From Chitinophagaceae bacterium (GTDB taxonomy: Bacteria > Bacteroidota > Bacteroidia > Chitinophagales > Chitinophagaceae), in the NCBI GenBank assembly GCA_003168265.1, contig PMSV01000012.1:248001-312000 (forward strand): a DNA stretch of 64,000 nucleotides, in the 5' to 3' direction. Shown here piece after piece: positions 53,325 through 62,408 of the stretch. Within the stretch, counting starts at the first letter, position 1. Each line of letters begins with the position of its first letter. A program made the translations under genes and the position numbers. The notes under the pieces are model-generated. The model was given only the letters and a program-made list of their open reading frames with translations, did no database searches and was not told the origin of the DNA.

Positions 53325-55289
53325 ATGCAACTCTACGCAGAATCCCTCACAGAGTACAAAAGACTAAAGACCAGGGAGGTCAGTGTCGGCGACCTATCCC
53401 TTGGCAATTTTCAACCCATTCGCGTTCAAACTATGACCACTACCGATACCATGGATACGGTGGCAACTGTCGAACAATCCATACGCTGCATTCAGGCAGG
53501 AGCCGAACTGATCAGGATAACTGCCCCAAGTAAGAAGGAAGCCGAGAACCTCCGACCGATCAAAGACGAACTCAGAAAAAGAGGTTACAACACCCCATTG
53601 GTTGCAGACATTCATTTCACTCCCAATGCTGCCGAAATCGCAGCCAGGATCGTAGAAAAAGTCAGGATCAATCCCGGTAACTATATTGATAAGAAAAAAT
53701 TTGAATTCATAGAATACGACGATGCTGCTTATCGGGAGGAGATTGAACGGATCAGGGATCGTTTTACGCCACTGATACGGATCTGTAAAGAATATGGAAC
53801 AGCCATGCGCATCGGCACCAATCATGGATCACTGAGTGACAGGATCATGAGCCGTTATGGAGACACAGCTCTTGGGATGGTAGAAAGCGCGATGGAATTC
53901 CTCCGTGTTGCCCGGAGCGAAAATTATCATCAGATCGTCCTGAGCATGAAATCAAGCAATCCCCAGGTCATGGTCCAGGCCTATCGCCTGTTAATCCGGC
54001 AGATGAACGAGGAATTTGCGGAATGCTATCCCTTGCATCTGGGTGTAACTGAGGCTGGGGATGGAGAAGACGGCCGGATCAAATCGGCTATTGGCATCGG
54101 ATCACTTTTAGAAGACGGTATCGGTGATACGATCCGGGTTTCACTGACAGAAGATCCTGAATTTGAGATACCGGTCTGCCGGGACCTGGTCAGAAGATAT
54201 CAAGCTTCCACCAGCCCTGAAAAGCCCTCCCGACTCAATTTGCCTTATTCCCCATTTGAATACAAAAGAAGGATTAGTGACCCAGTATTGCAGATTGGAG
54301 GTCTCCATGTTCCCGTAGTCATTGCAGATTTCAGCAGGGAGAAAAATATCAGCCGGGAAGTCCTGAAATCCATCGGCTATAATTATGAAGTCTCTTTAGA
54401 CAAGTGGTTAATAGGTGAAGCGGCAGCAGATTTCATTTATGTTGGGAACAAAAAAATAAATTTCCCCCTTCCCGGAACCCTATCAGTGATCTGCGATCAT
54501 GAAATAGTCGACGAAGATTATCTACCGATCATCGATGAAACGGAACTCCCGGGATTTCCACAAGACGTTGGCAAGACTCTTTTTGTGCGGATTAAGCTGG
54601 AAAACCTCGATAACCAAAAAACCATCGAATTAATACGAAACCGGAAAAAGCTTGTTCTTTGCCTTAGCTCAGGTGCATCCAACGGCATGCAATTAGTGAG
54701 AAACTTCATTGCGGAGCTAATGGAATCAGGTATTCAGTACCCCCTGATCCTGGAAGTGGAAAGCAATCACATTACCATCGAAGAACAGCTCATCCACTTC
54801 TCTGCCGAAGCAGGGTCCTTATTTCTTGATGGCCTGGGCGACGGAATCTGGCTGCGAAACCATAACCCGATAGAATCGATCCTTAATTCCAAATTGAACG
54901 GAAGAACCTATCTCCCCGCAGGCAACAATCATCAGTTCCTCAATAATACTTCTTTTTCCATCCTGCAGGCGAGCCGGATACGAATATCGAAAACAGAATA
55001 CATTTCCTGTCCTTCCTGCGGCAGGACCCTTTTCGAATTGCAGGAAACCACAGCCAGGATCCGTGCAGTCACAAATCATCTGAAAGGTTTGAAAATTGCC
55101 ATCATGGGATGTATCGTAAATGGACCAGGCGAGATGGCTGATGCCGATTTTGGATATGTCGGAAGCGGACCGGGGAAAATCACATTGTATAGGGGAAAAG
55201 AAATCGTAAAAAGAAATATCCCCAGTGAGATTGCCGTGCAGGAACTCCTGCAACTAATAAAGGAAAACGAAGCCTGGTTTGAACCTTAA
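53325..55289 (+). CDS. ispG: (E)-4-hydroxy-3-methylbut-2-enyl-diphosphate synthase, long form
   Basis: This enzyme (GcpE) converts MEcPP to HMBPP in the MEP isoprenoid pathway using a [4Fe-4S] cluster. At 654 aa it is the long form found in Bacteroidota, Chlamydiae and plants, with an insertion of about 250 residues in the middle compared with E. coli. The N-terminal TIM-barrel is seen in PIRVQTMTTTDTMD, LVADIHFTPNAAEI and RIGTNHGSLSDRI, and the C-terminal domain has the cluster cysteines in SCPSCGRTLFEL and GCIVNGPGEMADADFGYVG, with a further conserved stretch around it. The stop lies 3 nt from the galK gene on the other strand. Confidence 0.95.
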   Translation: MQLYAESLTEYKRLKTREVSVGDLSLGNFQPIRVQTMTTTDTMDTVATVEQSIRCIQAGAELIRITAPSKKEAENLRPIKDELRKRGYNTPLVADIHFTPNAAEIAARIVEKVRINPGNYIDKKKFEFIEYDDAAYREEIERIRDRFTPLIRICKEYGTAMRIGTNHGSLSDRIMSRYGDTALGMVESAMEFLRVARSENYHQIVLSMKSSNPQVMVQAYRLLIRQMNEEFAECYPLHLGVTEAGDGEDGRIKSAIGIGSLLEDGIGDTIRVSLTEDPEFEIPVCRDLVRRYQASTSPEKPSRLNLPYSPFEYKRRISDPVLQIGGLHVPVVIADFSREKNISREVLKSIGYNYEVSLDKWLIGEAAADFIYVGNKKINFPLPGTLSVICDHEIVDEDYLPIIDETELPGFPQDVGKTLFVRIKLENLDNQKTIELIRNRKKLVLCLSSGASNGMQLVRNFIAELMESGIQYPLILEVESNHITIEEQLIHFSAEAGSLFLDGLGDGIWLRNHNPIESILNSKLNGRTYLPAGNNHQFLNNTSFSILQASRIRISKTEYISCPSCGRTLFELQETTARIRAVTNHLKGLKIAIMGCIVNGPGEMADADFGYVGSGPGKITLYRGKEIVKRNIPSEIAVQELLQLIKENEAWFEP

Positions 55290-55292
55290 AGA

Positions 55293-56450
55293 TCAATCCT
55301 CCTTTCTCGCCCCATCCTCCAGGCTCACGATATAAGCCGGCGGAATAATTCCAAATTTTTTCTCATAAAGCCCCGGAATCTCGGATAAAAATCCGGGTAT
55401 TGATTCACTCCTGACAATATGAATAGTACAACCGCCAAAACCACCTCCCATTTGTCTGGATCCCATCACGCCCTCCAATTCAGCAGAAGCATCCACCAAA
55501 AAGTCAGACTCCTCGCAACTCACCGCATAGTCTCTTCTCAATCCTTCGTGACTAAGAAACATGAGCTTTCCGAAGGAAGAAAGGTCGCCTTGCCTTAGAA
55601 ACTGGCACCCCCTTTGCAGCCTGGCATTTTCTCCAATTACATAAAAACAGCGTTTATAAACCGTTTCTTCCAGCTCGTCACGATGACTTTCAAGTTGTTT
55701 TAGGTTCAGATCCCGCAGAGACCTTATATTCGACCTGATTTCCGGAAAGAAACGGCGCAGGGCATCCACCCCTTCCTCACATTGCTGCCTCCTCAGGTTA
55801 TATTCAGAACTGGCCAGCTCATGACTCACCATAGTATTGACAAGGACGATCTGATAGCCTGGAAAATCAAAAGGGATATATTCATAATCCATGCTTCTGC
55901 AATCCAGTTTAATCAAATGACCCCTCTTTCCATGTAAACTGGTGAACTCGTCCATGATCCCGCATTTGACACCAGCAAATTGGTGTTCGGTTTGCTGCCC
56001 CATCAACGCCAAAGACATCCGGGACTCCTTCCAACCGAAATAGTCATTTAGTGCAAACCCAAAAGCGGAACAAAGAGCAGCCGAGGAACTCATCCCCGCT
56101 CCCAAAGGAACGTCCCCGTCCACGACCAGGTCAAGGCCCTTTAGCTCATAGCCCTTGCCGCGAAACTGCTCCAGCATCCCGAGCAAATAAGTTGCCCAAC
56201 CCTTTATCGGTCGGATATCCCCAAGTTCGAAAATAAAGCGTTCTCCATATTGGCGGGCAAAAACCCTAAGAACATCCATCCCGTTTTCCGCGATGCCAAC
56301 ATAAATTTTTTTGTCAACGGCTCCAGGCAAAACAAAGCCCTCATTGTAATCTGTATGTTCTCCGATCAAATTTATTCTGCCTGGGGAAGAATAAAGCCGG
56401 GGGGCTTTACCAAATTGTTCCAGAAACAAGGCCTTAATATCTGCGAGCAT
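55293..56450 (-). CDS. galK: galactokinase
   Basis: This GHMP-superfamily kinase of 385 aa phosphorylates galactose at C1 in the Leloir pathway. It has GRINLIGEHTDYNEGFVLPGAV near residue 23 (substrate site with the acidic EHTDY), the ATP loop GAGMSSSAALCSAFG near residue 128, the active-site Asp in KCGIMDEF near residue 178, and MGGGFGGCTIHIV near residue 340. All signatures are complete. It is divergent from an aldose 1-epimerase-like gene with a Bacteroidota promoter between them. No galT or galE lies in this window. Confidence 0.94.
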   Translation of the reverse strand: MLADIKALFLEQFGKAPRLYSSPGRINLIGEHTDYNEGFVLPGAVDKKIYVGIAENGMDVLRVFARQYGERFIFELGDIRPIKGWATYLLGMLEQFRGKGYELKGLDLVVDGDVPLGAGMSSSAALCSAFGFALNDYFGWKESRMSLALMGQQTEHQFAGVKCGIMDEFTSLHGKRGHLIKLDCRSMDYEYIPFDFPGYQIVLVNTMVSHELASSEYNLRRQQCEEGVDALRRFFPEIRSNIRSLRDLNLKQLESHRDELEETVYKRCFYVIGENARLQRGCQFLRQGDLSSFGKLMFLSHEGLRRDYAVSCEESDFLVDASAELEGVMGSRQMGGGFGGCTIHIVRSESIPGFLSEIPGLYEKKFGIIPPAYIVSLEDGARKED

Positions 56451-56482
56451 TTTTAGGGAAGATTTTTATCTACATTAGCGTA

Positions 56483-56514
56483 CAAATTTATCTGATGCGT
56501 TTCTCAATATCAAA
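56483..56514 (-). promoter_or_regulatory. Bacteroidota-type promoter of galK
   Basis: On the minus strand TTTG (56514-56511) is followed after 20 nt by TAAATTTG (56490-56483), an exact match to TAnnTTTG, 32 nt upstream of the galK ATG. The -33 box lies inside the start of the divergent gene. Confidence 0.6.
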
Positions 56515-57466
56515 CAGGATAGAAAATAATCTAAAGCTCATTGTTCTGCATGACCTTAAATTAAAGACAGAAGTTGCCATTCTTCCTGAGTTGGGAGCAT
56601 CCCTTCATGCTTTCAGGATATCTTCTAAATCCGGGCCCCTCAATATCGTAGATAATTATCAATCAGCGGAGGAAGCAGAAAAAATCCTCGACCGAAGTTA
56701 CAAGAGCTCCAAACTCTCCCCCTTCACCTGCCGGATCGCGAATGGCAAATATCGTTTTGCCAACCGGGACCTCGAATTCCATAAAAAATTTCCCGATGGA
56801 TCTGCAATTCATGGATTGTTATTCAATAAAATTTTTTTAGTTGCAGAACAAATCAGCGGCGAAGACAGGGCTGCCGTCCGGCTATCCTATGTTTATGAGC
56901 GGGATGATCCCGCCTATCCATTTGATTATCGGTGCGAGATCAGCTACAGCCTGGAGCCTGAAAATCGCCTGACTCTCCAAACCCTTATCTTCAATTTAGG
57001 TGAATCTGAAATTCCGATTGCAGACGGCTGGCATCCCTATTTCAGCCTGGGATCAAAAATCGATGACTGTGAATTACAGTTTTCTGCAGGCAGCATGCTG
57101 GAATTCGACGGTCACCTCATTCCTACGGGAAACCTCTACGATTACAATCTGTTCAGGGATTCCACCCAGATTGGGCAGATAAACTTAGACAACTGCTTCC
57201 TGCCCTCCCTGCACAATGAATCCCCATTATGCCGTTTATACAATCCCTCAAATGGAATAGAACTCCTTTTCTATACTGACGGCTCCTATCCCTTCTTGCA
57301 AATTTTTACCCCGGATTCACGTCAGAGCATCGCGATCGAGAACCTGAGCGGAGCCCCGGATTGCTTCAACAACGGCATGGGGCTTGTCTTACTGGCGCCC
57401 AATTCCTCTAAAACATTTAGCGTGATCTATCAGGTTAGGATAAATGAAAAAGCTAACTTGCTCTAA
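56495..57466 (+). CDS. aldose 1-epimerase family protein (GalM-like)
   Basis: This product of 323 aa belongs to the galactose mutarotase fold. The N-terminal part has ELGASLHAFRI and the Arg/His region SPFTCRIANGKYRF and GSAIHGLLF; the catalytic pair appears as the His of DGWHPYFSLG and the Glu of IAIENLSGAPDCFNNG. It starts at ATG 56495, divergent from galK, which supports a sugar metabolism role. It could interconvert anomers of galactose or glucose. The following lipoprotein gene starts 9 nt after its stop. Confidence 0.87.
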   Translation: MRFSISNRIENNLKLIVLHDLKLKTEVAILPELGASLHAFRISSKSGPLNIVDNYQSAEEAEKILDRSYKSSKLSPFTCRIANGKYRFANRDLEFHKKFPDGSAIHGLLFNKIFLVAEQISGEDRAAVRLSYVYERDDPAYPFDYRCEISYSLEPENRLTLQTLIFNLGESEIPIADGWHPYFSLGSKIDDCELQFSAGSMLEFDGHLIPTGNLYDYNLFRDSTQIGQINLDNCFLPSLHNESPLCRLYNPSNGIELLFYTDGSYPFLQIFTPDSRQSIAIENLSGAPDCFNNGMGLVLLAPNSSKTFSVIYQVRINEKANLL

Positions 57467-57475
57467 AATTTTCTC

Positions 57476-58252
57476 ATGAAATTTCGGAAACTTGGACTAT
57501 CCTTTCTGTTTATCTTATTCCTGAGCAGTTGCGTTCAGATAGATGAAGAAGTCACCATCAACAAAGACGGAAGTGGTATATGGACAATGAAAATGGACAT
57601 GAGCCAGCTTCTTGAGCTTATGGCCAATATGGTTGGAAAGGATGAGATGGCAAAACAGATGCCGACTAAAAAGATGGACACGATAATTTACTTCAAAAGT
57701 TTTGTCGATACTTCAGGCTCCCTATCCGCTGAAAAGAAAAAGGTCTTGCGTAATGGAGAATTGTCCCTTCGCGCAAACCTCGACTCGAGCATGCTTAAAA
57801 CGGAAATGAAATTCCCTTTCAAAAGCGTGGCTGAATGGCAAACCATTTACAATTCAGTCGGAGACAGTTCCATGGGTATGGGAAACATGTTTAAGAGTCT
57901 GGGGGCCGGAGGCAATGATTCCCAGCTTGGTCAGGCTGGCCAGGGTCCCGACCCGGGGCAAATCAATTCGCTGTATCGTCTGACTTGCAGGAATGGATAT
58001 ATTTCGAGGACCCTGAATCAGGAAAAATTTCAGGCCCTGAAGCAAAGCCCTGAATTTGATCAAATGAAACAAGCGGGACAAGGAGGCATGGAGATCCCTT
58101 ATACCATCACGATTCATCTGCCACGGCCAGTCAAAAAGCTGAGCAATACTTTTGCAAAGACTTCAGAAGATAAGAAAACAGTCACCTTGAAATACAGCCT
58201 CTCGGATATGTTGGATCATCCGGAAAGATTTGAATACACGATCGAATATTGA
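57476..58252 (+). CDS. lipoprotein of unknown function
   Basis: This product of 258 aa has a lipoprotein signal ending FLSSC. The mature part has the pattern DEEVTINKDGSGIWTMKMDMS common to a family of Bacteroidota lipoproteins, then a long region of strands and polar residues, a Gly/Gln-rich stretch near residue 140 (GAGGNDSQLGQAGQGPDPGQ), and an acidic tail ending FEYTIEY. The function is not known. It follows the galM-like gene by 9 nt on the same strand and precedes nadB by 41 nt. Confidence 0.75.
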   Translation: MKFRKLGLSFLFILFLSSCVQIDEEVTINKDGSGIWTMKMDMSQLLELMANMVGKDEMAKQMPTKKMDTIIYFKSFVDTSGSLSAEKKKVLRNGELSLRANLDSSMLKTEMKFPFKSVAEWQTIYNSVGDSSMGMGNMFKSLGAGGNDSQLGQAGQGPDPGQINSLYRLTCRNGYISRTLNQEKFQALKQSPEFDQMKQAGQGGMEIPYTITIHLPRPVKKLSNTFAKTSEDKKTVTLKYSLSDMLDHPERFEYTIEY

Positions 58253-58293
58253 TACCGGATGGCTGTTGACTCAATATTCCCTATTTTTATTTC

Positions 58294-59892
58294 ATGATTG
58301 AAGCCGATATTCTGATTGTGGGATCAGGCATTGCAGGATTGAGCTATGCCCTGAAGGTGGCCGATCACCATCCTGATCAGAAAGTCGTTGTCATCACTAA
58401 GACAAAGGCGGACGAAACCAATACCAAATATGCACAGGGTGGAATTGCTGGCGTGACAGATCTTGAAAACGACAGTTTCGATAAACATATTCAGGACACT
58501 CTGATCGCCGGAGGTGGTCTTTGTAATCCCAGAACAGTCGAAATCGTGGTAAAGGAAGGTCCGGAAAGGATCCGGGAAATCATTGACTGGGGTACCCGCT
58601 TTGACAAGGATGCTGAGGGCGATTTCAAATTAGGAAGGGAAGGCGGTCATTCTGAATTCAGGATACTCCACCACAAGGATGTAACCGGAATGGAAATTGA
58701 AAGGGCACTGCTGGAAACCGTTTCCCGGCGAAAGAACATAGAGCTAATCAAGCACTGCTTTGTAATAGACATCATCACCCAGCACCATTTAGGCTTCCTT
58801 GTGACCAAATCCACGCCTGATATCGAATGTTATGGCGTCTATGCATTGAACCTGTACAACAATCAGATCGAAAAGATACTATCCCGGATCACCCTTTTTG
58901 CGACCGGCGGAAACGGTCAGGTTTATCGAAGTACCACGAATCCGAAAATCGCGACCGGTGATGGAATTGCAATGGTCTACAGGGCCAAAGGCCGGATTGA
59001 GAATATGGAATTTATCCAGTTCCATCCAACTGCACTCTATGAACCCGGTGTCAGTCCAAGCTTTCTCATTACCGAAGCCGTTAGAGGCGAGGGAGGCATG
59101 CTCCGCAATCGAAACGGAGAAGCCTTTATGGAAAGATACGATGAGCGAAAAGACCTCGCACCAAGAGATATAGTTGCCAGGGCCATTGACAATGAAATGA
59201 AACAAGCGGGAACAGAGCATGTGTTTTTGGATTGCCGGCATATTGGTAAGGATAGGTTTATCGAACATTTCCCCAATATCTATGAAAAATGCCGGAGCAT
59301 TGGAATAGATGTAACTAATCAAATGATTCCTGTCGCTCCGGCTGCCCATTACAGTTGCGGCGGCATCAAGACTGACCAATGGGGTAGGACTTCCATCAGA
59401 AACCTCTATGCCTGCGGAGAATGTGCTTCCACAGGTCTGCATGGAGCCAACCGGCTGGCCAGCAATTCCCTTCTCGAAGCCCTTGTATTCAGTCACCGCT
59501 GTTACCTCGACACTATGATCGCGGAAAAAAACAGCATCATCAATGAAAATATTCCTGACTGGAACGCACAAGGAACAACTCATCCCCGTGAAATGATCCT
59601 GATCACCCAAAGCGTGAAAGAACTCCAATTCCTCATGAGCGATTATGTCGGGATCGTACGAACCGATATGCGCCTTCAAAGGGCCATGAAAAGATTGGAT
59701 CTTCTTCATGAAGAAATTGAAACCCTTTACGAAACCACCTTCGTTTCTCCCCAGCTTTGTGAAGCGAGAAATCTCATAACCGTCGGCTATCTGATCGTAA
59801 AGGAAGCGCAGTTCCGTAAGGAAAGCAGGGGACTGCACTATAATACGGACTATCCTGAAAAAAGTGGTTTATTGCAGAATATCGTCCTTTAA
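58294..59892 (+). CDS. nadB: L-aspartate oxidase
   Basis: This FAD enzyme of 532 aa oxidises aspartate to iminoaspartate, the first step of de novo NAD synthesis. It has the FAD motif GSGIAGLSYALKVA at residue 10, TKYAQGGIAGV near residue 45, the conserved HPTALY and GGMLRNRNGEAFM regions, the active-site RDIVARAID near residue 290, and YSCGGIKTDQWGRTSIRNLYACGECASTGLHGANRLASNS. The C-terminal helical domain is complete. The other NAD genes nadA and nadC are not in the window. Its last 24 nt overlap the convergent permease gene. Confidence 0.95.
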   Translation: MIEADILIVGSGIAGLSYALKVADHHPDQKVVVITKTKADETNTKYAQGGIAGVTDLENDSFDKHIQDTLIAGGGLCNPRTVEIVVKEGPERIREIIDWGTRFDKDAEGDFKLGREGGHSEFRILHHKDVTGMEIERALLETVSRRKNIELIKHCFVIDIITQHHLGFLVTKSTPDIECYGVYALNLYNNQIEKILSRITLFATGGNGQVYRSTTNPKIATGDGIAMVYRAKGRIENMEFIQFHPTALYEPGVSPSFLITEAVRGEGGMLRNRNGEAFMERYDERKDLAPRDIVARAIDNEMKQAGTEHVFLDCRHIGKDRFIEHFPNIYEKCRSIGIDVTNQMIPVAPAAHYSCGGIKTDQWGRTSIRNLYACGECASTGLHGANRLASNSLLEALVFSHRCYLDTMIAEKNSIINENIPDWNAQGTTHPREMILITQSVKELQFLMSDYVGIVRTDMRLQRAMKRLDLLHEEIETLYETTFVSPQLCEARNLITVGYLIVKEAQFRKESRGLHYNTDYPEKSGLLQNIVL

Positions 59893-61278
59893 CCTGTTAT
59901 GTTTCTTCCTGAAATAAAAATACAAAGGCACACCGCTTAGCATCAATACCAATCCGATACTTGCCTGCTTTGTCTGGGTAATGATCGTATTAAAAAACAA
60001 TGCCGCGCTGAAGATGACGACGATCGCCGGCACGAAGGGATATCCCCAAACCTTATAAGGCCTGTACGCATCGGGCATCTTCCTTCTTAGCACAAAAACT
60101 CCAATAGCCGTTGCACCATAATAAATAAATACTGCAAAAATAATCCTGTCGGTTAGTTGATCAAAAGTCCCGGATAAAACCAGAATAGAGGCCCAGATCC
60201 CCTGAAACCAAAGCGAGACCCCTGGAACCTGCGCATTATTCAATCTAGCCGCCGAGGAAAAAAACATTCCTTCCTTCGCCATCGCATAATACATCCTGCA
60301 TGCGGATAGGATTGTCACATGCATGGCGCTCAAAGTCGTGATAGCGATCAATGCCGAAATAAAGATCACGCCGTGACTGCCCCAGAATTGGCGCACCGCT
60401 TCCACGGCCGCAATACTGTTGGGAGACCCTCCAATGGCCTCTAATTGAGGAACTGACAAGACCGACATATAAGCGACATTGACCAGCAGATAAATAGCGA
60501 TAATGATAAAAACCCCAGTGATAAGGCCCAGTGGTATATTTCTTTTAGCATTTTTAACTTCACCCCCGATATAGCCTACAGCCGCCCATCCCTGGTAAGC
60601 CCAAAATGCAGCCATCATGGCGCTAAATACTGCAGAAAGAGTCACCGGCGTGGTTCCGTACGACTTCATGTTAAAAACCTGGGAAAGGTTTGAGCGGGAG
60701 CTGCTTAGGCCGAATATCACAATGATCGATATGCCTATAAAAATAAGAACAAGCGTAATGGCGCTCAGGTCCACTCCCGTATTGATTCCCCGGCTATTGA
60801 TCCAAGTGAAAAGCAAAATCATGAAGATGCCCAGCACTTTGATATTAAAGCCGACGAATGGAAAAAAAATGCCGCCGACACTGAAATTTTCTAAAGAAGG
60901 AAAGAGATCGGGCAGGTGGATCATACTACCCACCGACTGAGCAAAAACATAGGCCAGAGAGGAAATAGCTGCCGTCTCTATGACGGCAAAAATCGACCAG
61001 CCGAAAATAAAGGCAAAAAAGCGGTTATAGATCCTTTGATAATATACATATTCACCTCCCGTATCTGCAAGCAATCCAGCCACTTCTGCATTGCTCAGTG
61101 CGCCGAACAGGCTGATGATCCCTCCCAGTACCCAGCAAATCAATATCCATCCCGAGGAATGAAGTTCAGTCGCCATCACAGACACCTTCTTATATACCCC
61201 TGAGCCAATGATATTTGCCACTGCCACGACAATCACCATCCCCAGTCCCAGCGAACGTTTTAACTGCCTTGATTCCAT
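59869..61278 (-). CDS. APC-family amino acid permease
   Basis: This product of 469 aa has twelve predicted membrane helices and the APC superfamily start: LGLGMVIVVAVANIIGSGVYKK (TM1 with the G-S-G break), GGIISLFGALSNAEVAGLLADTGGEYVYYQ, and the conserved YQGWAAVGYIGGEVKNAKRNIP near residue 225. It transports an amino acid or polyamine using the proton or sodium gradient; substrate unknown. Its start codon overlaps the end of the upstream desaturase-like gene by 19 nt, which suggests translational coupling. Its end overlaps nadB by 24 nt on the other strand. Confidence 0.9.
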   Translation of the reverse strand: MESRQLKRSLGLGMVIVVAVANIIGSGVYKKVSVMATELHSSGWILICWVLGGIISLFGALSNAEVAGLLADTGGEYVYYQRIYNRFFAFIFGWSIFAVIETAAISSLAYVFAQSVGSMIHLPDLFPSLENFSVGGIFFPFVGFNIKVLGIFMILLFTWINSRGINTGVDLSAITLVLIFIGISIIVIFGLSSSRSNLSQVFNMKSYGTTPVTLSAVFSAMMAAFWAYQGWAAVGYIGGEVKNAKRNIPLGLITGVFIIIAIYLLVNVAYMSVLSVPQLEAIGGSPNSIAAVEAVRQFWGSHGVIFISALIAITTLSAMHVTILSACRMYYAMAKEGMFFSSAARLNNAQVPGVSLWFQGIWASILVLSGTFDQLTDRIIFAVFIYYGATAIGVFVLRRKMPDAYRPYKVWGYPFVPAIVVIFSAALFFNTIITQTKQASIGLVLMLSGVPLYFYFRKKHNRLKDDILQ

Positions 61279-62312
61279 GAATGTTGGTTCTTATCCGATA
61301 AATATAGCTTACTTTTTTCCTCAAGAAAACTTCTCCGGATACTGCGAGCCGTTTTATGATCCCCAAGATGACTCCAACCAGGTGGCATGATTATATAAAA
61401 TATTTTATTGCGGATACCGGGAGCCCTCCATACATCCCTGGCGAGAAACACGATCTCACCGAAATACATGTCCCAGAAGCTGTTTGGATTTATCTTCCTG
61501 GTAACGCCATATTCCAAAGGGATATCCTTTCTTTCCTCAGTCAATGTTCCGAAAACCCGGTCCCATATATTCAGCAGGTTGCAGAAATTGGTATCCATAT
61601 ATGCCGGGTTGCGCGCATGGTGAACCCTGTGATGGGAAGGTGTCAGGATGATCTTGTTCAGAAATCCTAGCCTGCCGTCTTTAAGCAGATGCTCTCCGGT
61701 ATGAATGAATGCGCCCCAGATCCCGTCAATGAACATGATAAAAAACAGTAAGGGAGGATTTACACCAAGAAGAATGCAAATCGAAGTCCGTATAAAATCG
61801 GCATAGGGTGCTTCCAGGATAAAATGTGCATAGGTTACCGAGAGGTTCATGGTCTCCGGAACATGGTGGGTTGAATGAAGGCACCAGAGAAGGCGGATCT
61901 TATGGGCCAGGTAATGATAGATAAAATGAGAAAATTCCCATACTATATAGCTATACAGAAGCCAATACCATTTAAATGCACTATTCAGTAATCGGAATTT
62001 TTCGAAATGCCCGATGCAAAAAGCAATCACCGCAATCGAAATGACCTGGGCCGCCAGTCTGTTAAATATGTAGGTCAAAAACTGAACCTTGTAATCAATG
62101 ATCCTCCATTTCCGATAGAGCGCAGCCCGGATGATTTCAACGATGAGCAGAAAAGGAATCAATGGAGCGATCAGGTTTTCGATACCCTGCAAACTCTCAA
62201 GGGAATTATAATTTCCGTCATGAACAATCTTTAGCAAAGGCCCTATTCCCAGAAATCCAATTATCTCCTGGTAAAGCAGATTCCAAATGGCTGGTATGGT
62301 GAATAAAAACAT
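61260..62312 (-). CDS. sterol desaturase/fatty acid hydroxylase-superfamily membrane enzyme
   Basis: This product of 350 aa has four or more membrane helices and the eight-histidine di-iron signature: HYLAH near residue 138, HSTHH near residue 152, and HRVHH near residue 230, with GEHLLKDGRLGFLNKIILTPS before the last. Family members hydroxylate or desaturate sterols, carotenoids or sphingoid/fatty acids using oxygen; the lipid substrate is unknown. The C-terminal tail of about 100 residues continues past the last His box. It overlaps the next gene, the permease, by 19 nt. Confidence 0.86.
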   Translation of the reverse strand: MFLFTIPAIWNLLYQEIIGFLGIGPLLKIVHDGNYNSLESLQGIENLIAPLIPFLLIVEIIRAALYRKWRIIDYKVQFLTYIFNRLAAQVISIAVIAFCIGHFEKFRLLNSAFKWYWLLYSYIVWEFSHFIYHYLAHKIRLLWCLHSTHHVPETMNLSVTYAHFILEAPYADFIRTSICILLGVNPPLLFFIMFIDGIWGAFIHTGEHLLKDGRLGFLNKIILTPSHHRVHHARNPAYMDTNFCNLLNIWDRVFGTLTEERKDIPLEYGVTRKINPNSFWDMYFGEIVFLARDVWRAPGIRNKIFYIIMPPGWSHLGDHKTARSIRRSFLEEKSKLYLSDKNQHSWNQGS

Positions 62313-62350
62313 ATGCGAGAATTCTTACGGTTCCACTAAAATTAAAGGAA

Positions 62351-62376
62351 ATAAAAATCCCGCCAAACAGCGGGAT
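62351..62376 (-). terminator. rho-independent terminator of smc
   Basis: On the minus strand a perfect 7 bp stem ATCCCGC (62376-62370) / GCGGGAT (62363-62357) with loop TGTTTG is followed by TTTTATTT. It lies 32 nt after the smc stop codon. Confidence 0.8.
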
Positions 62377-62408
62377 CAATTAGACAAATCTTTGTTTAAA
62401 GCTGCCCT

